Below, in pieces: positions 52,068-62,367 of a stretch of DNA of 64,000 nucleotides. Location: assembly GCA_022570795.1 (NCBI GenBank), contig JAKUDP010000013.1, forward strand, positions 310,001-374,000, written 5' to 3'. The translations under genes and the position numbers were made by a program. Source of the stretch: Sphaerulina vaccinii. Lineage: Eukaryota > Ascomycota > Dothideomycetes > Mycosphaerellales > Mycosphaerellaceae. How positions within the stretch are numbered: position 1 is the first letter of the stretch; every line of letters begins with the position of its first letter. The notes under the pieces were generated by a model. It searched no databases, had not been told where the DNA came from, and worked only from the letters and a program-made list of their open reading frames with translations.

Positions 52068-53934
52068 ATGGCAGGCCTCTTGTCGCACAAAGGCCTCCTA
52101 GGCGACAAGCTTACAGGAAGATGGCTACAGATCGGCGTGTGCGTGACCGGTTCGAGTGGCTTCTTGCTTTTGGGATATGATCGTGAGTTGTCCTCTCAAA
52201 AGAGAACCGAACAAATTCCTGACAACGTCGCAGAGGGTGTCATGTCTGGCATCTTGACCGAGCCCAACTTCCTCACATACTTCCCCCAAATGGAGCCGGA
52301 GAACAAGTCTGGCGCGATACAAGCCCTCGTCGTGGCAATCTACGAGATTGGTTGTCTCATTGGAGCTATAGGCATCATCATGTTTGGCGATAAGCTGGGT
52401 CGGAGGCGCAGTATACTGACGGGAGCACTCATCATGTGCGTTGGCGCGGTGATCCAGACAACGAGCTTTGGTATGGCACAGCTCATTGTGGGCAGAATCG
52501 TGACTGGTATAGGGTAAGGTGGAAGAGCAAGAGATCTGGATGTGGAACAAGCTGACTCTGCTTAGGAATGGAATGAACACATCGACAATTCCTGTTTACC
52601 AATCAGAAATAGCTCCTCCAAAGATCAGAGGCTTCCTAGTATTGTTCGAAGGAGCATTGATTACCTTGGGAATCATGATTTCTTACTGGCTGAACTATGG
52701 TCAGTTTATTGAAAGACTCTCAGTACTCCTTGTGTCCACTAACTTAAGTGGTAGGCTTCTGGTTCGTCACGCAGCATGGCTCATTTCAATGGCGCTTCCC
52801 CATCGGGTTTCAAATCTTCTTCGCGGTCCTCCTTATCATCGGCATTCTTCTATTCCCAGAGTCTCCAAGATGGTTATTGAAGCACGGCAAGACTGAAGAG
52901 GCGGCTGAGATCATGGGCCGTCTGGAAGACGCACCTCCAGATTCGGACCAAGTGCAACAGGACATCAAGGAGATCAACAAGATCAACGAGTTGACATCTG
53001 GCAAGTTGACTTGGAAAGAGTTCTTCTCCAATGGCAGGGAGATGAATGGTTGGAGAGCCATGGCTGCTTGCTTGAGTCAGGCATTCCAGCAGATTGGTGG
53101 TATCAATCTGGTAAGTCAAACCCAGATATACTTCACGAAGTGAGCTGACCCTGAGATTGTAGGTTACATACTATGCCACGACGGTCTTCGAAGACTCCCT
53201 GAACTTCGATCCTGCACTATCTCGATTCATGACAGCCTGGCTCGGGACGGAATACTTCCTAGCAGCATGCGTTGCACTCTTCGTGGTTGACAGACTGGGT
53301 CGACGCAATCTCATGATGTTTGGAGCTGGTGGAATGGCTGTCTCCTTACTCATCATTGGGGCCACACTGTCCACTGGCAGTATGAGTGGAGCATACGCGG
53401 CTACAGTCTTCATCTTCGTTTACGACAGCTTCTTCGCCTTGGGTTGGCTTGGCGTTACTTGGGTAAGTTCATACTCAACGCTTTCAGGAGCATGGCAAGC
53501 TGACATGATTACAGCTTTATCCTGCGGAAGTGACTCCTATGCGAATACGCACACAAGCGGCTGGTCTTGCAACCTGCTCGAACTGGATATTCAACTACGC
53601 TGTCGTCCAGCTCGCACCCATCATGATCAATCGCATCGCCTGGAAGACATATTTCGTGTTCTTTTGCTTCAACATCGCTTTCATTCCTTGCATATACTTC
53701 CTGTTCCCGGAAACAAATGGACATAAGCTTGAGACCCTGGATGCGATCTTCAACGAAGCTTTCGAGAAGCACGAGAACCCAGTGTTCACTGAGAAGAGGT
53801 GGAGAAAGAACGGTGCGCAGGTCAGCATGGAAAATACTGCCGAGGATGGCAAGAGTGATGTTGACGTTGGAAATAGTAGTGAGCAGGGAGAGATTAAGGT
53901 TGATGGCGTGGATGAGAAGAATGAGAAGATATGA
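52068..53934 (+). CDS. MFS hexose-type transporter (SP family)
   Basis: The model is join(52068..52182,52234..52513,52566..52699,52755..53110,53163..53462,53515..53934), 534 aa, six exons with 51-55-bp introns, all phase-consistent. Signatures: LLGYDQGVMSGILT (helix 1, intron inside the Gln codon), GDKLGRRRSI, VGRIVTGIGNGMNTSTIPVYQSE, FPESPRWLLKHGK, CLSQAFQQIGGINLVTYYATTVFE (QQxxGINxxxYY, sugar contact region), DRLGRR and FPETNGHKLETLDAIF. Plasma-membrane sugar uptake by family. The tail is acidic (NTAEDGKSDVDVGNSSEQ). It is convergent with the Gly-rich secreted gene (119 bp). Confidence 0.95.
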
Positions 53935-54053
53935 GCTATTCCCGTGTATGTCGAACTTCGGACCTTAATCTATGGACTCTTACTCCAAAATTCAGCGCCG
54001 CCATGTTTTAAAACGCATTGCATTCTTGAGCGGAAGTGCACATTACAGCCTGA

Positions 54054-55180
54054 TCAGGCTGAAAAGGCTGTCGGAGCTGCGGTGGCAGTTGCCTCTTCGA
54101 TATCCGAAATTGGCGGTGCGGTCAATGTCTCGAGCGTCGGATCACCAGTACTGGATGGCTTTTGTTCTCGAGCAGCGTCTCCTTTGCGGTAATATCCGCC
54201 ATAACCTCCTCCACTATAACCTTGAAGTGAATGTCAGCGAAAGCGTTCCATTTCGAGGAGCTTGCTAGTAAGACTTACCTCCATATGAGCCTCCCGAGCC
54301 TCCCGAGCCTCCGCTGCCACCACTGTAGCCACTGCTCAATTTAGAAGCGGTCACCAGACATGAATGAAGGGACTTACCCATAGCTGCCTCCACTCCCACC
54401 TGAGCCGCCTGAGTATCCACCTCCCGAATAAGAGCCTCCTGAGTAAGACCCTCCGCCTCCAGAATACGAGCCTCCACTATAACCACTAATGTTGATCAGC
54501 ATATCGAGTCAACGTCCTTGCGAAGACGATACTCACGGGTCATAGCTTCCACCAGATCCTCCCGAGCCACCAGAAGAGCCTGAAATAAATATCAGCAACG
54601 AACTTTGCAGGGTTAAAGTGAGACCATCACATACCTCCGCCTCCTCCACCTCCATAACCACCACCTCCTCCAGAACCCCCTCCATTCCCATAATAAACAA
54701 CATCCCAATGTCCAGTTCCACCTTTCGGATACTCTTTGGCATAGATATTACCCTGCGCATCCTTCCACTGTTGACTGCCATCACTCCTCGTCTGAATTTT
54801 CGTATATCTTCCTTGAATGAAGCTTCCCAGTGACTGCGTCAATCTATAGTCCAGTTTGTAACCTTTGGCATGAGTGTATTGGCCATTGTTGGAGTGGCCT
54901 GGTTCTGTGCCCGCTGTGACGACAATTTCGCACCCACAAGCTTGTTTCAAGGCAACGGCACCATCGATGGTGGAGGCAAGGACGTTGTTCAAGGACGTTG
55001 CGCAACAGGGTTTGTTTACTGTGATGCCTGCGTTGCGGAGTCGAGCGCGGGCTTGAGCGTCTGTGAGGCGTTGTTGGGCGAGAGCAAGAGAGCAGATGGA
55101 GAGCAAGGCGAGGAGCTGTGACAATATGAGATAGGTTCAAGCTTTGCGGTAGTTGACAGTGGCTGGCTACTGACCTTCAT
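54054..55180 (-). CDS. Secreted protein: M15-peptidase-like domain plus Gly/Ser/Tyr repeat tail on micro-exons
   Basis: The model is complement(join(54054..54220,54279..54331,54378..54485,54537..54579,54635..55115,55175..55180)), 285 aa. Exon 1 encodes only Met-Lys, and the splice gives the signal peptide MKLLALLSICSLALAQ. Residues 18-160 form a globular domain with Cys pairs (KPCCATSLNN, QACGCEIVVTAG) and a pattern like LAS/M15 zinc peptidases: HAKGYKLDY (HxxGxxxD) and, further on, TGHWDVVYYG (HxD). Exons 2-6 then encode a repeat tail (GGGGGYGGGGGG, GSSGGSGGSGGSYD, SYSGGGYSGGSGGS, SGGSGGSGGSYG), ending YYRKGDAAREQK and a Thr/Ala-rich terminus. Introns are 46-59 bp and each cuts inside the Gly-rich unit. 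Catalytic activity is unproven; a wall-associated role is inferred. All junctions close in frame. Confidence 0.75.
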
Positions 55181-56080
55181 GATGGCTGCTGTGAACTGTG
55201 GCTCTTGTTTATTGAAATGTAGGACTTATTTCTGCATGGCTATTATACATACACATCGCTCGTACGCAAGATCTCCAGTGCACCTGAACTATGCCGGTCA
55301 ACTCTTCTGTGCCCAAGCTGGGAAGGTCTCTGCATGAAGCGAAAGAAACCATGGCAATGCAGGGACATCGCCTATTCTGAGCAGAAATGGTTAAGCGTCA
55401 GAGGCCACGCTCCAGCACTTATTGCCATGTGCAAGTGCTCGCTCTGAAGTTTATGCCACTGGTCTATGCAGTGCTGGGTTCTGGTATCGAGGCTTCGGTA
55501 GCTGAAGTCTATGCGACTACTGCCAAGAAATGCAGCTGAAAGTGAGTTGCCAGATTCAGCAGATGTAGACCTAACCTTGTGCGCTCGCATAAGCATAGGA
55601 CTGGTCGAAAGCTGTACCGAGTGTGAAAGCTTCGGTGTAGCTTGTGCAGCTCTTTCGCTTCCAGGCATCGAATTCAGTTGTAGATTGGCGATCCTTCCGC
55701 ATAGATCTGCAAGTGCCAAGCACTGTAGGTTTGACTGCTCCAGATCTCGCTTATGCGATGTAACGCTGCGAGTATGTGCATGCACTGCGAGCTTTGTCCT
55801 CTCGAATGCACACTATCCTTTGGGCTGAAGTACCAGATCCAGCAGATTGGCAATAGACTTTTTACGCTGATCGTCCAAAGGCAACGAGCGTGCAGCTAGC
55901 ATTGATGCGGCTGGCATCGTAGCTCACAGTGTTTGGAGACACTCAGATGTGGCGAGCATCCTCTTCGCGGCCATGTTCTTCATGGTCCTCAGCACTCGTG
56001 TGCTGATCACTCGTGACTCGCGTCGCAAGAGGTAGCATCTCGTCTCCACCATCTTGTACACTCTCACTAGGATCATATAT
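55181..56080. other. Intergenic gap
   Basis: 900 bp with promoter of the Gly-rich gene and 3' side of the MFS gene. Short open frames only. Confidence 0.4.
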
Positions 56081-57802
56081 TCACCTCCACTTAGTCTTCC
56101 TAGGAAGTAGTGCAGTGGTAACCACGCATCCAAGTGTGATTCCTCCAGCAAGATACAGGAATCGCTTGATCGTCTCTGGATCTTTCAGTCCATTCTCTCC
56201 CTGCATCTTCTCCGCAATCAAAGGCGCCAGAATAGAGAACAGTCTACCCCACGTCGTTGCAAGTCCCACAGCCGTACCTCTGATCTCTGCCGGAAAGACT
56301 TCAGGTGTCCAGCCATAGAGCACAGCATTGAACATACTTTGGAAGAAGTGCTCCATAGCGTTCAGTCCAATGTTTGACGCTTGAGAGTTTACTGCACTGA
56401 AAGCGATGATGCTGCATCCCATAAGACCTGAAGAAAGCGTCATTGTCCATTTCCTTCCTAGTCTTGGGTTGCGGACGAGGATGGCTCCCAACGTTACGCC
56501 AACGATGCCTGGGCTGTATATAGCAATGTAGTTGCGGTATGTCTGTCGTAAAGTGAGATGTATCTCAGCATTCTTGATGGCGATGATCTTCGGTAGGTAG
56601 TAGCCTGCTAGTGTGAAACCAAAAAAGTCGAAGATATACGTAAGCCAAACGAGGATAGTGATGCGGGTCATTTGGATGCCTTGAAAGAGTTGTTTGTAGC
56701 TGGAGATCTTCGTGCGGACTTTCGATTTCCAGTAGCGCTTGTCGGTATACTGCACTCTGCCGGACACGCCCGTAGACTGTGATGCGCTCTCGTCCTCGAT
56801 GTCGGCGCGCTCGAAGTCTCGTAGCTTGAGGCCACAGTCTTTGCCATTCGACTTGGCTACGGCTTCCAGGACCTGAATGGCTTCTTGGTCTCGATCGTGG
56901 CTGAGAAGGAACTTTGGTGACTCGTGAATAGCGAAGACAACGAAGCGCAAGAGGAAGACTACGACATTGATGGCTCCGAGTGTGTAGATGACATATCGCC
57001 AGCCCATATTTTGTGCTGAACCACAGCAAGCTTCTCCTTCAGCAACGCCGTTACAAGAAGGCAGAGCATTTTCCTCGCTGAAGTTCGGTATACATGAGTA
57101 GGAAGGTACGAATGCATAAGCAATTGCACATGTCCCGACAACACCGATCGGTTGGAAGATTGACAGCAGAGAGAGCAGAAATCGTCGATTCGAGGGCAGG
57201 AACTCCAGACAGATCGTCGTGTCCACAGGTATGTTACCGCCAATCCCAAAGCCCATGAACACGACAATGGCCAGGAATTGCCCGTACGTGTTGACCATCC
57301 CCAGAGCGATGCCAAAAGCACCAGAGATGAAGCAAGTGAGGTTGAACACCCATCTTCGTCCTATGATGTCTCCTAGGATGCCCCACACGAAGGCCCCAGC
57401 ACACAAGCCAGAAGAGAAAGCCACTGATATGTTTCCGGATTCGCCTTCCGAGAAGCCTAGCTCTTGCTGCAGAGGTCCTAGCACCAGACCGAATGCCTGT
57501 GCCCAGAGTAAATCCAAGAGATAGCCTAGTCCACAGAGCCACCAGACGAACCATTGATAACGACCCATGCCATGGCTGTCGATTTCTGCATCCACCATCC
57601 TGTACTTCTTCTCCATAGCAGTCAAGGGGATGCCATCTGAATCGTAGCCTGGCAAGTCTGCGACGTGTCGATCCTGTATCTCCTGCGATGGCGTTCGTTC
57701 TCTTTCGATACTGTTCACTTCGCGGGAGACACTTCTGCTCTTGTCATTGTTCCTCTCTTCTGCCAGCAGCGGCACGCTGGAGTCCTGTCGCCGGACTGCC
57801 AT
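56081..57802 (-). CDS. MFS transporter, SV2-related/organic solute type
   Basis: A single 573-aa exon from the first real ATG (57802, MAVRRQDSS). A ~70-residue charged N-terminal tail (rich in Arg, Glu, Ser) precedes 12 predicted helices. Motifs: GYLLDLLWAQAFGLVLGPLQQ, WGILGDIIGRRWVFNLTC (motif A), GFGIGGNIPVDTTICLEFLP (typical of the SV2/SVOP-like branch), YVIYTLGAINVVVFLLRF, ESPKFLLSHDRD, and EVFPAEIRGTAVGLATTWGR near the C terminus. A Cys-containing loop (CIPNFSEENALPSCNGVAEGEACC) lies between helices 5 and 6. Substrates in this branch include inositol-like, aromatic and organic-acid compounds, so none is assigned. It is divergent from a Gfo/Idh/MocA dehydrogenase. Confidence 0.9.
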   Translation of the reverse strand: MAVRRQDSSVPLLAEERNNDKSRSVSREVNSIERERTPSQEIQDRHVADLPGYDSDGIPLTAMEKKYRMVDAEIDSHGMGRYQWFVWWLCGLGYLLDLLWAQAFGLVLGPLQQELGFSEGESGNISVAFSSGLCAGAFVWGILGDIIGRRWVFNLTCFISGAFGIALGMVNTYGQFLAIVVFMGFGIGGNIPVDTTICLEFLPSNRRFLLSLLSIFQPIGVVGTCAIAYAFVPSYSCIPNFSEENALPSCNGVAEGEACCGSAQNMGWRYVIYTLGAINVVVFLLRFVVFAIHESPKFLLSHDRDQEAIQVLEAVAKSNGKDCGLKLRDFERADIEDESASQSTGVSGRVQYTDKRYWKSKVRTKISSYKQLFQGIQMTRITILVWLTYIFDFFGFTLAGYYLPKIIAIKNAEIHLTLRQTYRNYIAIYSPGIVGVTLGAILVRNPRLGRKWTMTLSSGLMGCSIIAFSAVNSQASNIGLNAMEHFFQSMFNAVLYGWTPEVFPAEIRGTAVGLATTWGRLFSILAPLIAEKMQGENGLKDPETIKRFLYLAGGITLGCVVTTALLPRKTKWR

Positions 57803-58766
57803 CAGAGGCAACGTGCGTGCGCCTCACAGCAGACGTTCGATCGAGTGTCGTCTCGTCAAGCTCAGGAACAGCACATGCTTCTGTCGTCAACACTACCAAC
57901 TTGAAGATCAGGCACGCGACTTCGAAAGATTGGTAGAGTTTCGTGGACTAGCTAGCGCGCCATGAGCTCATCATAGATTGGCTTTGCATGTGTCAGATTG
58001 CCTTTGCCATGTGCCATATCGAAGCTCTTTTGTGGAAGTGAACAAAAACTACACAGTCTTCATACTGCGAGAGTGCTCGATGGCACACGCTGGACCAACT
58101 TCGAGACCATCCATGACTTGCTGACGTCGTGAAGATAGTGGAGATGACCAGGGAAGTGATCGGCTAATGGCGGTTAACGTGTTCTTGGCAAGTAAACTGG
58201 TATGTGCGGTGGCGAAGAAATGTGACCAAGTTAAGACCATCGTCAGGACATCCTCGACCATCGAGACATCCAGAAGGGCCGTAGCCAGCAGACCGCGCAG
58301 CTCATCTCACCAAGATCATACCATCGGCTTACTATGATCTAGCTTCCAATATGTGCTCAGCCAAGGTCGACAGAGGTGGGAGTCTTGCTGTGATTTCCTT
58401 CATTGACTGATATCTAGGTCTTTGGACATGCAGTATGCTTCCTGGGACGGCTCTCATAGCAGCAGTCTCGGCGGAAGTAGCAATCTCCAGCGTTCGCGGT
58501 AAGGCAGTCCGATGAACATCGCTCTTGATAATAAGCTCTCATGCCTACGGCAATTCCACATGGAGTTAACCGCCGTAGGCATGGTTCCGACCATGTGGGA
58601 TCGAATGCCATGGAAAAGTGGAAGAAACACTTCTATGGCTCACTAGAAGCACACTACTTCGCATATATCAATACTGACATCTCCACAGTGTTGCTCCTCC
58701 ACGATACCTCGATACGTATATACGTACCTGTTGCTCGGTCACTACGCAACCTACCGAAGCTGGAAA
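57803..58766. promoter_or_regulatory. Divergent promoter, MFS / Gfo-Idh-MocA, with an inverted repeat
   Basis: 964 bp between divergent starts. It contains the inverted repeat listed at 58540-58583. Short open frames here are not credible genes. Confidence 0.4.
58540..58583. promoter_or_regulatory. 12-bp-arm inverted repeat, possible operator
   Basis: CATGCCTACGGC (58540-58551) and its exact reverse complement GCCGTAGGCATG (58572-58583) are separated by 20 bp, with partial further pairing inside (AATTCC against GGAGTT). Each arm contains CGG/CCG, the triplet bound by Zn2Cys6 factors. It lies 184 bp before the Gfo/Idh/MocA start. A role as regulator site or as a short hairpin is inference. 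Confidence 0.45.
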
Positions 58767-59867
58767 ATGGAACCACCGAAACGTCTCAACATTGGAGTCG
58801 TTGGTCTTGGTCGCATAGGTCGACAGCATGCCCTCAATGCCTTACATCACGTTCCCCGTACGAACCTTGTATGTGCATGCTCACCCATGGATGCCGATAT
58901 CGAATGGGCAACTCAACACCTTGTACCATATGGCGTGAGAGTCTATCGATCCTTTGACGAATTACTTCAACATCAAGGGCTAGAAGCTCTTCTCATAGCA
59001 AGCACGACGAAAGTCCATTACGAACATGTCGTTGCTGGTATACAGGAAGGTCTGCACATCCTGGTGGAGAAGCCGTTGGCGATGAATTCGGAGCAAAGTC
59101 GACAGGTTCTCGATCTATCAAGACAACCTCAATACTCCAAGCTCAGGATCATGACAGCTTTCTCTCGCCGTTTCGACAAATCCTATCAAAATGCTCTCTC
59201 AGCAGTACAGGCTGGAAGGATCGGTCAGCCGGTCCTGCTGCGCTTCGACAACAGAGATAAGCTCGATCGATCAGAATTCTACATGCGCTACATTATGGCC
59301 AATCCTGGGATCTTCGTCGATACTGGAGTCCACGATATCGATCTTACATTCTCCTTCCTCGGTTCCAGAGCCCGTCCGAAGTCATGCTATGCAATAGGAA
59401 ACATAGCCGTACACAAAGAACTGTCCACGATCCAAGATGTCGATAACGCTGTAGGGAGTATAGAATGGTATCCTACTTCAGCAGGTGAGACAGGAGCCAT
59501 AAGTTACTATACCATCTCCCGCATCTCACAGCCCGGTTTCGATAACCCAACTGAAATCATCGGCAAAAATGGAACTCTTAAGATCAATCTCCATCCTAGA
59601 CGAGATCTGATTCAAGTTGCGGACAGTAATGGGATAGGCAATGATGTGATGCCTGACTTCTACGAGAGGTACGAGAAGGCTTTTGTGACTGAATTAGAGG
59701 TCTTCGCGGAATGTGTGTTGGAAGGGAGGGAATTGCCTTTTGAATTGGAAGTTGCGGTGAAGGGGATGGAGATTGCTGAAGCGTTACAGGAGAGTCTGAG
59801 GAGTGGGAGGAAGATAGAGTGGAATGAGGAAGGAAGAAGGAAATACGGCGAAGCTGTGTTGAACTGA
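58767..59867 (+). CDS. Gfo/Idh/MocA family NAD(P)-dependent dehydrogenase
   Basis: A 366-aa single exon from ATG 58767 (MEPPKRLNIGVVGLGRIGRQ). The Rossmann motif GLGRIGRQHA is at residues ~12-21. The EKP catalytic motif (HILVEKPLAMNSEQS) is intact. The second domain shows NPGIFVDTGVHDIDLTFSFLG (D...H.D catalytic region as in inositol 2-dehydrogenases). The end is typical (EVAVKGMEIAEALQESLRSGRKIEW). By family it oxidises polyols or sugars such as myo-inositol or related cyclitols. Cytosolic. With the divergent MFS carrier it suggests an uptake-and-oxidation pair. Confidence 0.92.
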   Translation: MEPPKRLNIGVVGLGRIGRQHALNALHHVPRTNLVCACSPMDADIEWATQHLVPYGVRVYRSFDELLQHQGLEALLIASTTKVHYEHVVAGIQEGLHILVEKPLAMNSEQSRQVLDLSRQPQYSKLRIMTAFSRRFDKSYQNALSAVQAGRIGQPVLLRFDNRDKLDRSEFYMRYIMANPGIFVDTGVHDIDLTFSFLGSRARPKSCYAIGNIAVHKELSTIQDVDNAVGSIEWYPTSAGETGAISYYTISRISQPGFDNPTEIIGKNGTLKINLHPRRDLIQVADSNGIGNDVMPDFYERYEKAFVTELEVFAECVLEGRELPFELEVAVKGMEIAEALQESLRSGRKIEWNEEGRRKYGEAVLN

Positions 59868-60145
59868 GTGGATGTTAGGTCCAAGCTTTGTAGTGCTGCT
59901 AATAGCTATATAGTTGACAAACGCGGATAACGTATACCAGGATCTACTCGAGTCGTGGTCTTTTCGATTTTTGCTCAGAGTCCTCGCTGTGCGCTTATGC
60001 TCCCTGCGCATTGGTCACCAACTACGGCACTTCGATCGCTGTCATATTGACGAGCCTGCTACGCAAGCAAATGGAGAAGATCGTGGAAAGGGCTCTTGAT
60101 GGTATCCGCGAAGGCCCCGATTCGAGTAGATCCTGGCACATGTCA

Positions 60146-61051
60146 CTACATGTATCCTGCTTCGACTGTCTTCCTGCGCAACTCATGTGCTTCGTCCTCA
60201 TTACACCACACCGTCTTACAGAAAGCCCAATTAGAGCATGTGTTGGCACCCGTGCTCATCATATCGTAGAACTCAGTCTTCAAGACATCTTTCTCAATTT
60301 TGACATCCTTCTTGGCAAGGTCTGTCCTGATGTCTTGCAATCTCTGTATGCCCTGTTCGAACATCTGCCGCAGATCATGAATGTCTCTTCTAGACGGAAA
60401 ATCATGGCGAGAGTTGACTCTGACCTCTTTTAACATTCCAAGATGATGTGGAGACATAGATCCGAGCCAGATCTCTGGGTGGCCAAGGACGCGGAAGGTT
60501 TGCTGTCCGTAGTACCAAGTGACCAGACTTCGTCGACTGTCGTGGTTGATCTGCAGTTGCCATGGTGGATGATACTCTTCGAAGTACTCTTCGAAGTCAT
60601 TGACCCGGTGAAGTAGATGTGGGCTATCGGGCATCAGATCAAGTCGTATCGTTGGAGTTCTCCAGGAAGGATATGGTCCGGCAGTGACCCCTATCGTAGT
60701 GCGTTGAGCCTCATATCGATTCCAGTCGGAAGCAGCGGTCTGACGAACGGCAATCCCTTCTCTTTCGCCACTTCTTAAGCGTATACTCCCGATGAGCGTG
60801 TATTCGAGTACCATAAGTTGTAATTCTGTGGGAAGTTTCACTCTGATCTGCTTTTCTAGATTGTCCATATCGCGCTGGCTGAGTACGCTTGGAATCTGAT
60901 CAACCCGCCTACCGATGTCATGCTCGGAATCAATCTTCTCGAAGCAAATATCATCATCCCACTCGTCGTCCGAAGGCGGGTCAAAGTCATCACAATCTGA
61001 TATCGAGAGAGTATCCAGCTCGTCTGAGTGAGACTTCTCAAGGTCGGCCAT
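60146..61051 (-). CDS. Hypothetical protein with F-box-like helix
   Basis: An uninterrupted 301-aa frame from ATG 61051. The N terminus is strongly acidic (DCDDFDPPSDDEWDDDICFE). IRVKLPTELQLMVLEYTLIG resembles the F-box/2EXR helix. The C-terminal half is charged, with RRDIHDLRQMFEQGIQRLQDI as a likely helix and two Cys near the end (NTCSNWAFCKTVWC). No transmembrane or secretion signal. Family assignment is tentative. Confidence 0.6.
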   Translation of the reverse strand: MADLEKSHSDELDTLSISDCDDFDPPSDDEWDDDICFEKIDSEHDIGRRVDQIPSVLSQRDMDNLEKQIRVKLPTELQLMVLEYTLIGSIRLRSGEREGIAVRQTAASDWNRYEAQRTTIGVTAGPYPSWRTPTIRLDLMPDSPHLLHRVNDFEEYFEEYHPPWQLQINHDSRRSLVTWYYGQQTFRVLGHPEIWLGSMSPHHLGMLKEVRVNSRHDFPSRRDIHDLRQMFEQGIQRLQDIRTDLAKKDVKIEKDVLKTEFYDMMSTGANTCSNWAFCKTVWCNEDEAHELRRKTVEAGYM

Positions 61052-61508
61052 GGTAGTGCGAGTGAGATGTCGTTGTATGTTTCGAAGTGGCGGTGGCTTC
61101 CAGTTTGGATGCTGCGATCAGTTATCGCGGTGGTGGTAGATTATTGGAATAGACAAGTTTCCTGAAAGATGCTACCTACAGAATGAGTAAATATAGTTGC
61201 CAAGCAAAGGTTAGGTTTCCGCTTGGTACCATGGTTCTATTCTGACACACCACACGAATCTATGCCCTTCTCTCGGGTCACCTTCTTTTAAGGACAACAG
61301 ACTCACAGGACTCACAGGACTAAAGCTCGAGGCTGCTTAGCCCTCGTTGGATGCCTATCAGATATATCCCGACATCGAAGTCTTCTTCCCACTGTTCTGT
61401 GTCTCAATGCCTCCTCGACTTAAGTATTACTTTCATGTATGGCACATCTTTCCAAAGAACATAGGCTACTGCCATGATTCAATAGACCCCCTGACAACTA
61501 TAACATCG
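61052..61508. other. Intergenic gap
   Basis: It contains a small direct repeat (ACTCACAGG twice) near 61300-61320. Nothing else was recognised. Confidence 0.35.
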
Positions 61509-62089
61509 CTACTCCTTCACATCGAACTCGACAGCTCCGCCAAGAGGTAATTCGATTTTCAACGGCCGGAAAGTCCCTCTGAAAGATTCCTTTTCGGATG
61601 TCAGGAGGTCTTCCCTCGTTCCCTCTTGCCATGTATAGTCTACAAGGAATCGTTTTGCAAAGCCGAACTGATATCGGTGGCCTGGCGTCAGGGTTGTTCC
61701 TGTCTCTTACAGACAGGCGATGAACTCGGGTCAGCTAGCACAAACTTATCAGTGAGAGTTACAAGCTTCCTAGGATAGAATGTAATCCAGTACTGATCAT
61801 CACGACTGCCGAGCTGCCGACTTCTCACACCTGCCCTCTTCCCAGCATTGTATATGTTCATCCTGATAACTTCGTGATCCTGGTCGTTGCTCGATGACAG
61901 GTCGACACAGAAGAAGTTGTGTCGTACTTGAGCCAGGGGTAGGTCGAAGATGGTTCCCCATGTGTGCGTAGTGATAGGCTCCGTGTGCTGTAGCCTAGCT
62001 GTTCTAGTGAGGGTGCAGTCTTCGGCCGAGCTTAGAGAGAAGGTCGGTGGCGATATGGCCAGTGTGATTTGGATCACAGGCTGAGACAT
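61509..62089 (-). pseudogene. Hypothetical fungal protein with apparent frameshift near 61706-61712
   Basis: The first frame (62089 down to 61688) starts MSQPVIQITLAISPPTFSL and reads well to FVLADPSSSPVC, then stops after seven more codons. In the neighbouring frame the sense continues at once: LTPGHRYQFGFAKRF, VDYTWQEGTREDLL, IELPLGGAVEFDVKE, ending TAG at 61509. The order (PGHxYxFG, then W..GT.E..L, then a terminal EF.V) is that of a small beta-rich family I have seen in Dothideomycete hypotheticals, without known function. A 29-nt splice (GTAAGAG...GCCAG) would also keep phase but is too short for a normal intron, so a single-base loss is the simpler reading. The intact product would be about 193 aa. 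Confidence 0.5.
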
Positions 62090-62367
62090 GATGTATGTTG
62101 TTCTAGATCTGTTGTGTGAATGGAAGGTTTATGGGTGTTAACGAGTGTACTTGTATGCTTCAATTGAGTTCTTTTGAAGTCTAATGCCCACGTCAAACCA
62201 TGGTACTGACTTCGTGTAAGCTCCACATGGCACTCTTTGTGGTCCAATGTGTCAGACATCTAAATATTCAACCTGGAAAACATCGAGAGCAGGTCTTGGC
62301 GGCGCATATTGCATATTACATATTGCGCATTGGGATTTAATCCTTAACTTCCAGAGCGCTGATGATC

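Noticed and set aside
53509..53852. Antisense frames over the 3' exon of the SP transporter
   Set aside because: Fully explained by the conserved sense-strand PETNGHKLE region.
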